From contig NZ_CP025572.1 of the NCBI RefSeq assembly GCF_018336975.1, positions 2,620,739 through 2,684,738 on the forward strand: 64,000 bases of DNA, read 5' to 3'. The first letter of the stretch is position 1; each line of letters starts with the position of its first letter. The position numbers were made by a program, and so were the translations under genes. Positions 61,628 through 64,000 of the stretch are shown piece after piece. The DNA is from Marinomonas sp. CT5. GTDB taxonomy: Bacteria > Pseudomonadota > Gammaproteobacteria > Pseudomonadales > Marinomonadaceae. The notes below the pieces were generated by a model. The model was not told the origin of the DNA and made no database searches. It saw nothing but the letters and a program-made list of their open reading frames with translations.

Positions 61628-61954
61628 TTAAATTGACTTCAACGTTCCCTTAGGTAAAACAGCAGCAACTGAAGATTTCTGAAATTTCATTTCAATGCCT
61701 TCAGACACTTCAAGTACTACATAGTTATCGTCTACTTTAGACACTTTACCTAGTACACCACCGCCAGTTACTACCTCAGTGCCTTTTGCTAGAGATGCAA
61801 TCAAGTTTTTATGCTCTTTTGCACGTTTAGCTTGTGGGCGCCACATAAGGAAGTAAAAAATAACGACGAAGCCAGCAAGAAGTACTAGGTTAAAAATACC
61901 TGCATCTGCTGGTGCGCCACCTTCAGCGTAAGCTGGTGAGATCAATGCGATCAT
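61628..61954 (-). CDS. yajC: Preprotein translocase accessory subunit YajC
   Basis: A 108-residue inner-membrane protein associated with SecDF. One membrane helix (about 20-41, FNLVLLAGFVVIFYFLMWRPQ) is followed by the conserved FYFLMWRPQAKRAKEHKNL stretch and the cytoplasmic domain with GTEVVTGGGVLGKVSKVDD. Length is the same as E. coli YajC (110). It lies between tgt and secD, as in most gammaproteobacteria. Confidence 0.98.
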   Translation of the reverse strand: MIALISPAYAEGGAPADAGIFNLVLLAGFVVIFYFLMWRPQAKRAKEHKNLIASLAKGTEVVTGGGVLGKVSKVDDNYVVLEVSEGIEMKFQKSSVAAVLPKGTLKSI

Positions 61955-61987
61955 GGTGTTAACTCTCCAATGGTTTATGAAACTGTT

Positions 61988-62013
61988 GTAAGCTCCTTTA
62001 CACAGGAACTTAC
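61988..62013 (-). promoter_or_regulatory. Hairpin in the tgt-yajC spacer
   Basis: On the minus strand a 10-bp stem GTAAGTTCCT/AGGAGCTTAC (one wobble) with a 6-nt loop lies shortly after the tgt stop. No T run follows, so an RNA-processing or stability role is likelier than termination. Confidence 0.45.
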
Positions 62014-62026
62014 ATAATTTTGTTTA

Positions 62027-64000
<1,974 letters not shown>

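Overview
The window looks like a chromosomal segment of a marine gammaproteobacterium of the Oceanospirillales/Pseudomonadales type. Protein sequences and gene order would fit Marinomonas or a close relative, but the genus is an inference from memory, not a search result. Supporting points are a complete division and cell-wall (dcw) cluster with rnpB just upstream, argJ between secA and mutT, a class II DAHP synthase, an endonuclease-type MutL, and the hfq-hflX-hflKC-(DUF2065)-hisZ-purA and tsaE-amidase-mutL-miaA orders shared with Pseudomonas. Base composition is moderately AT-rich and even throughout. No phage, transposon, CRISPR array or secretion island was seen.

Layout, left to right. 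(1) 1-1290: a minus-strand tRNA cluster, read as Pro, four Thr, then three Val-Asp pairs. (2) 1530-8580: the minus-strand translation operon thrS-infC-rpmI-rplT-pheS-pheT-ihfA, with RNA hairpins between genes. (3) 8820-14015: a mixed-orientation stretch with an O-methyltransferase, a GIY-YIG-like protein of unknown role, class II DAHP synthase with an HTH-cupin regulator upstream, a rhodanese-like protein, a parvulin and a double-receiver protein. This is the least conserved part. (4) 14088-36207: one long minus-strand run, mraZ-rsmH-ftsL-ftsI-murE-murF-mraY-murD-ftsW-murG-murC-ddlB-ftsQ-ftsA-ftsZ-lpxC-secA-argJ-mutT. It makes lipid-linked peptidoglycan precursor, builds the divisome and adds LpxC and SecA. 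A 10-bp-periodic MraZ-type operator precedes it. (5) 36455-38971: rnpB with its own promoter, then a CpxA/CpxR-like two-component system. (6) 39189-50664: purA, hisZ, a DUF2065 gene, hflC, hflK, hflX, hfq, miaA, mutL, an amidase and tsaE, all minus strand. (7) 50820-57578: a TauE-type permease, orn, rsgA, motB/motA, an HDOD protein and psd. (8) 57651-64000: a serine hydrolase between two near-identical terminators, then secF-secD-yajC-tgt-queA, with queA cut by the right edge.

Most of the window is well-known housekeeping machinery, and I do not see a convincing new multi-gene system. The more unusual signals are small: a likely AUA start for infC overlapping the thrS stop, a 17-bp tandem duplication that separated an ancestral ftsW/murG overlap, a terminator-like hairpin before pheS without an obvious Phe leader peptide, exact tandem tRNA repeats, 33-bp repeats after rnpB, a receiver domain lacking its phospho-acceptor Asp, and matching terminators flanking the serine hydrolase gene.

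Several start codons were moved from the longest reading frame to an internal codon with a better ribosome-binding site or family fit: the methyltransferase, ftsZ, ftsL, mraZ, purA, hfq, tsaE, the TauE permease, motA and secD.
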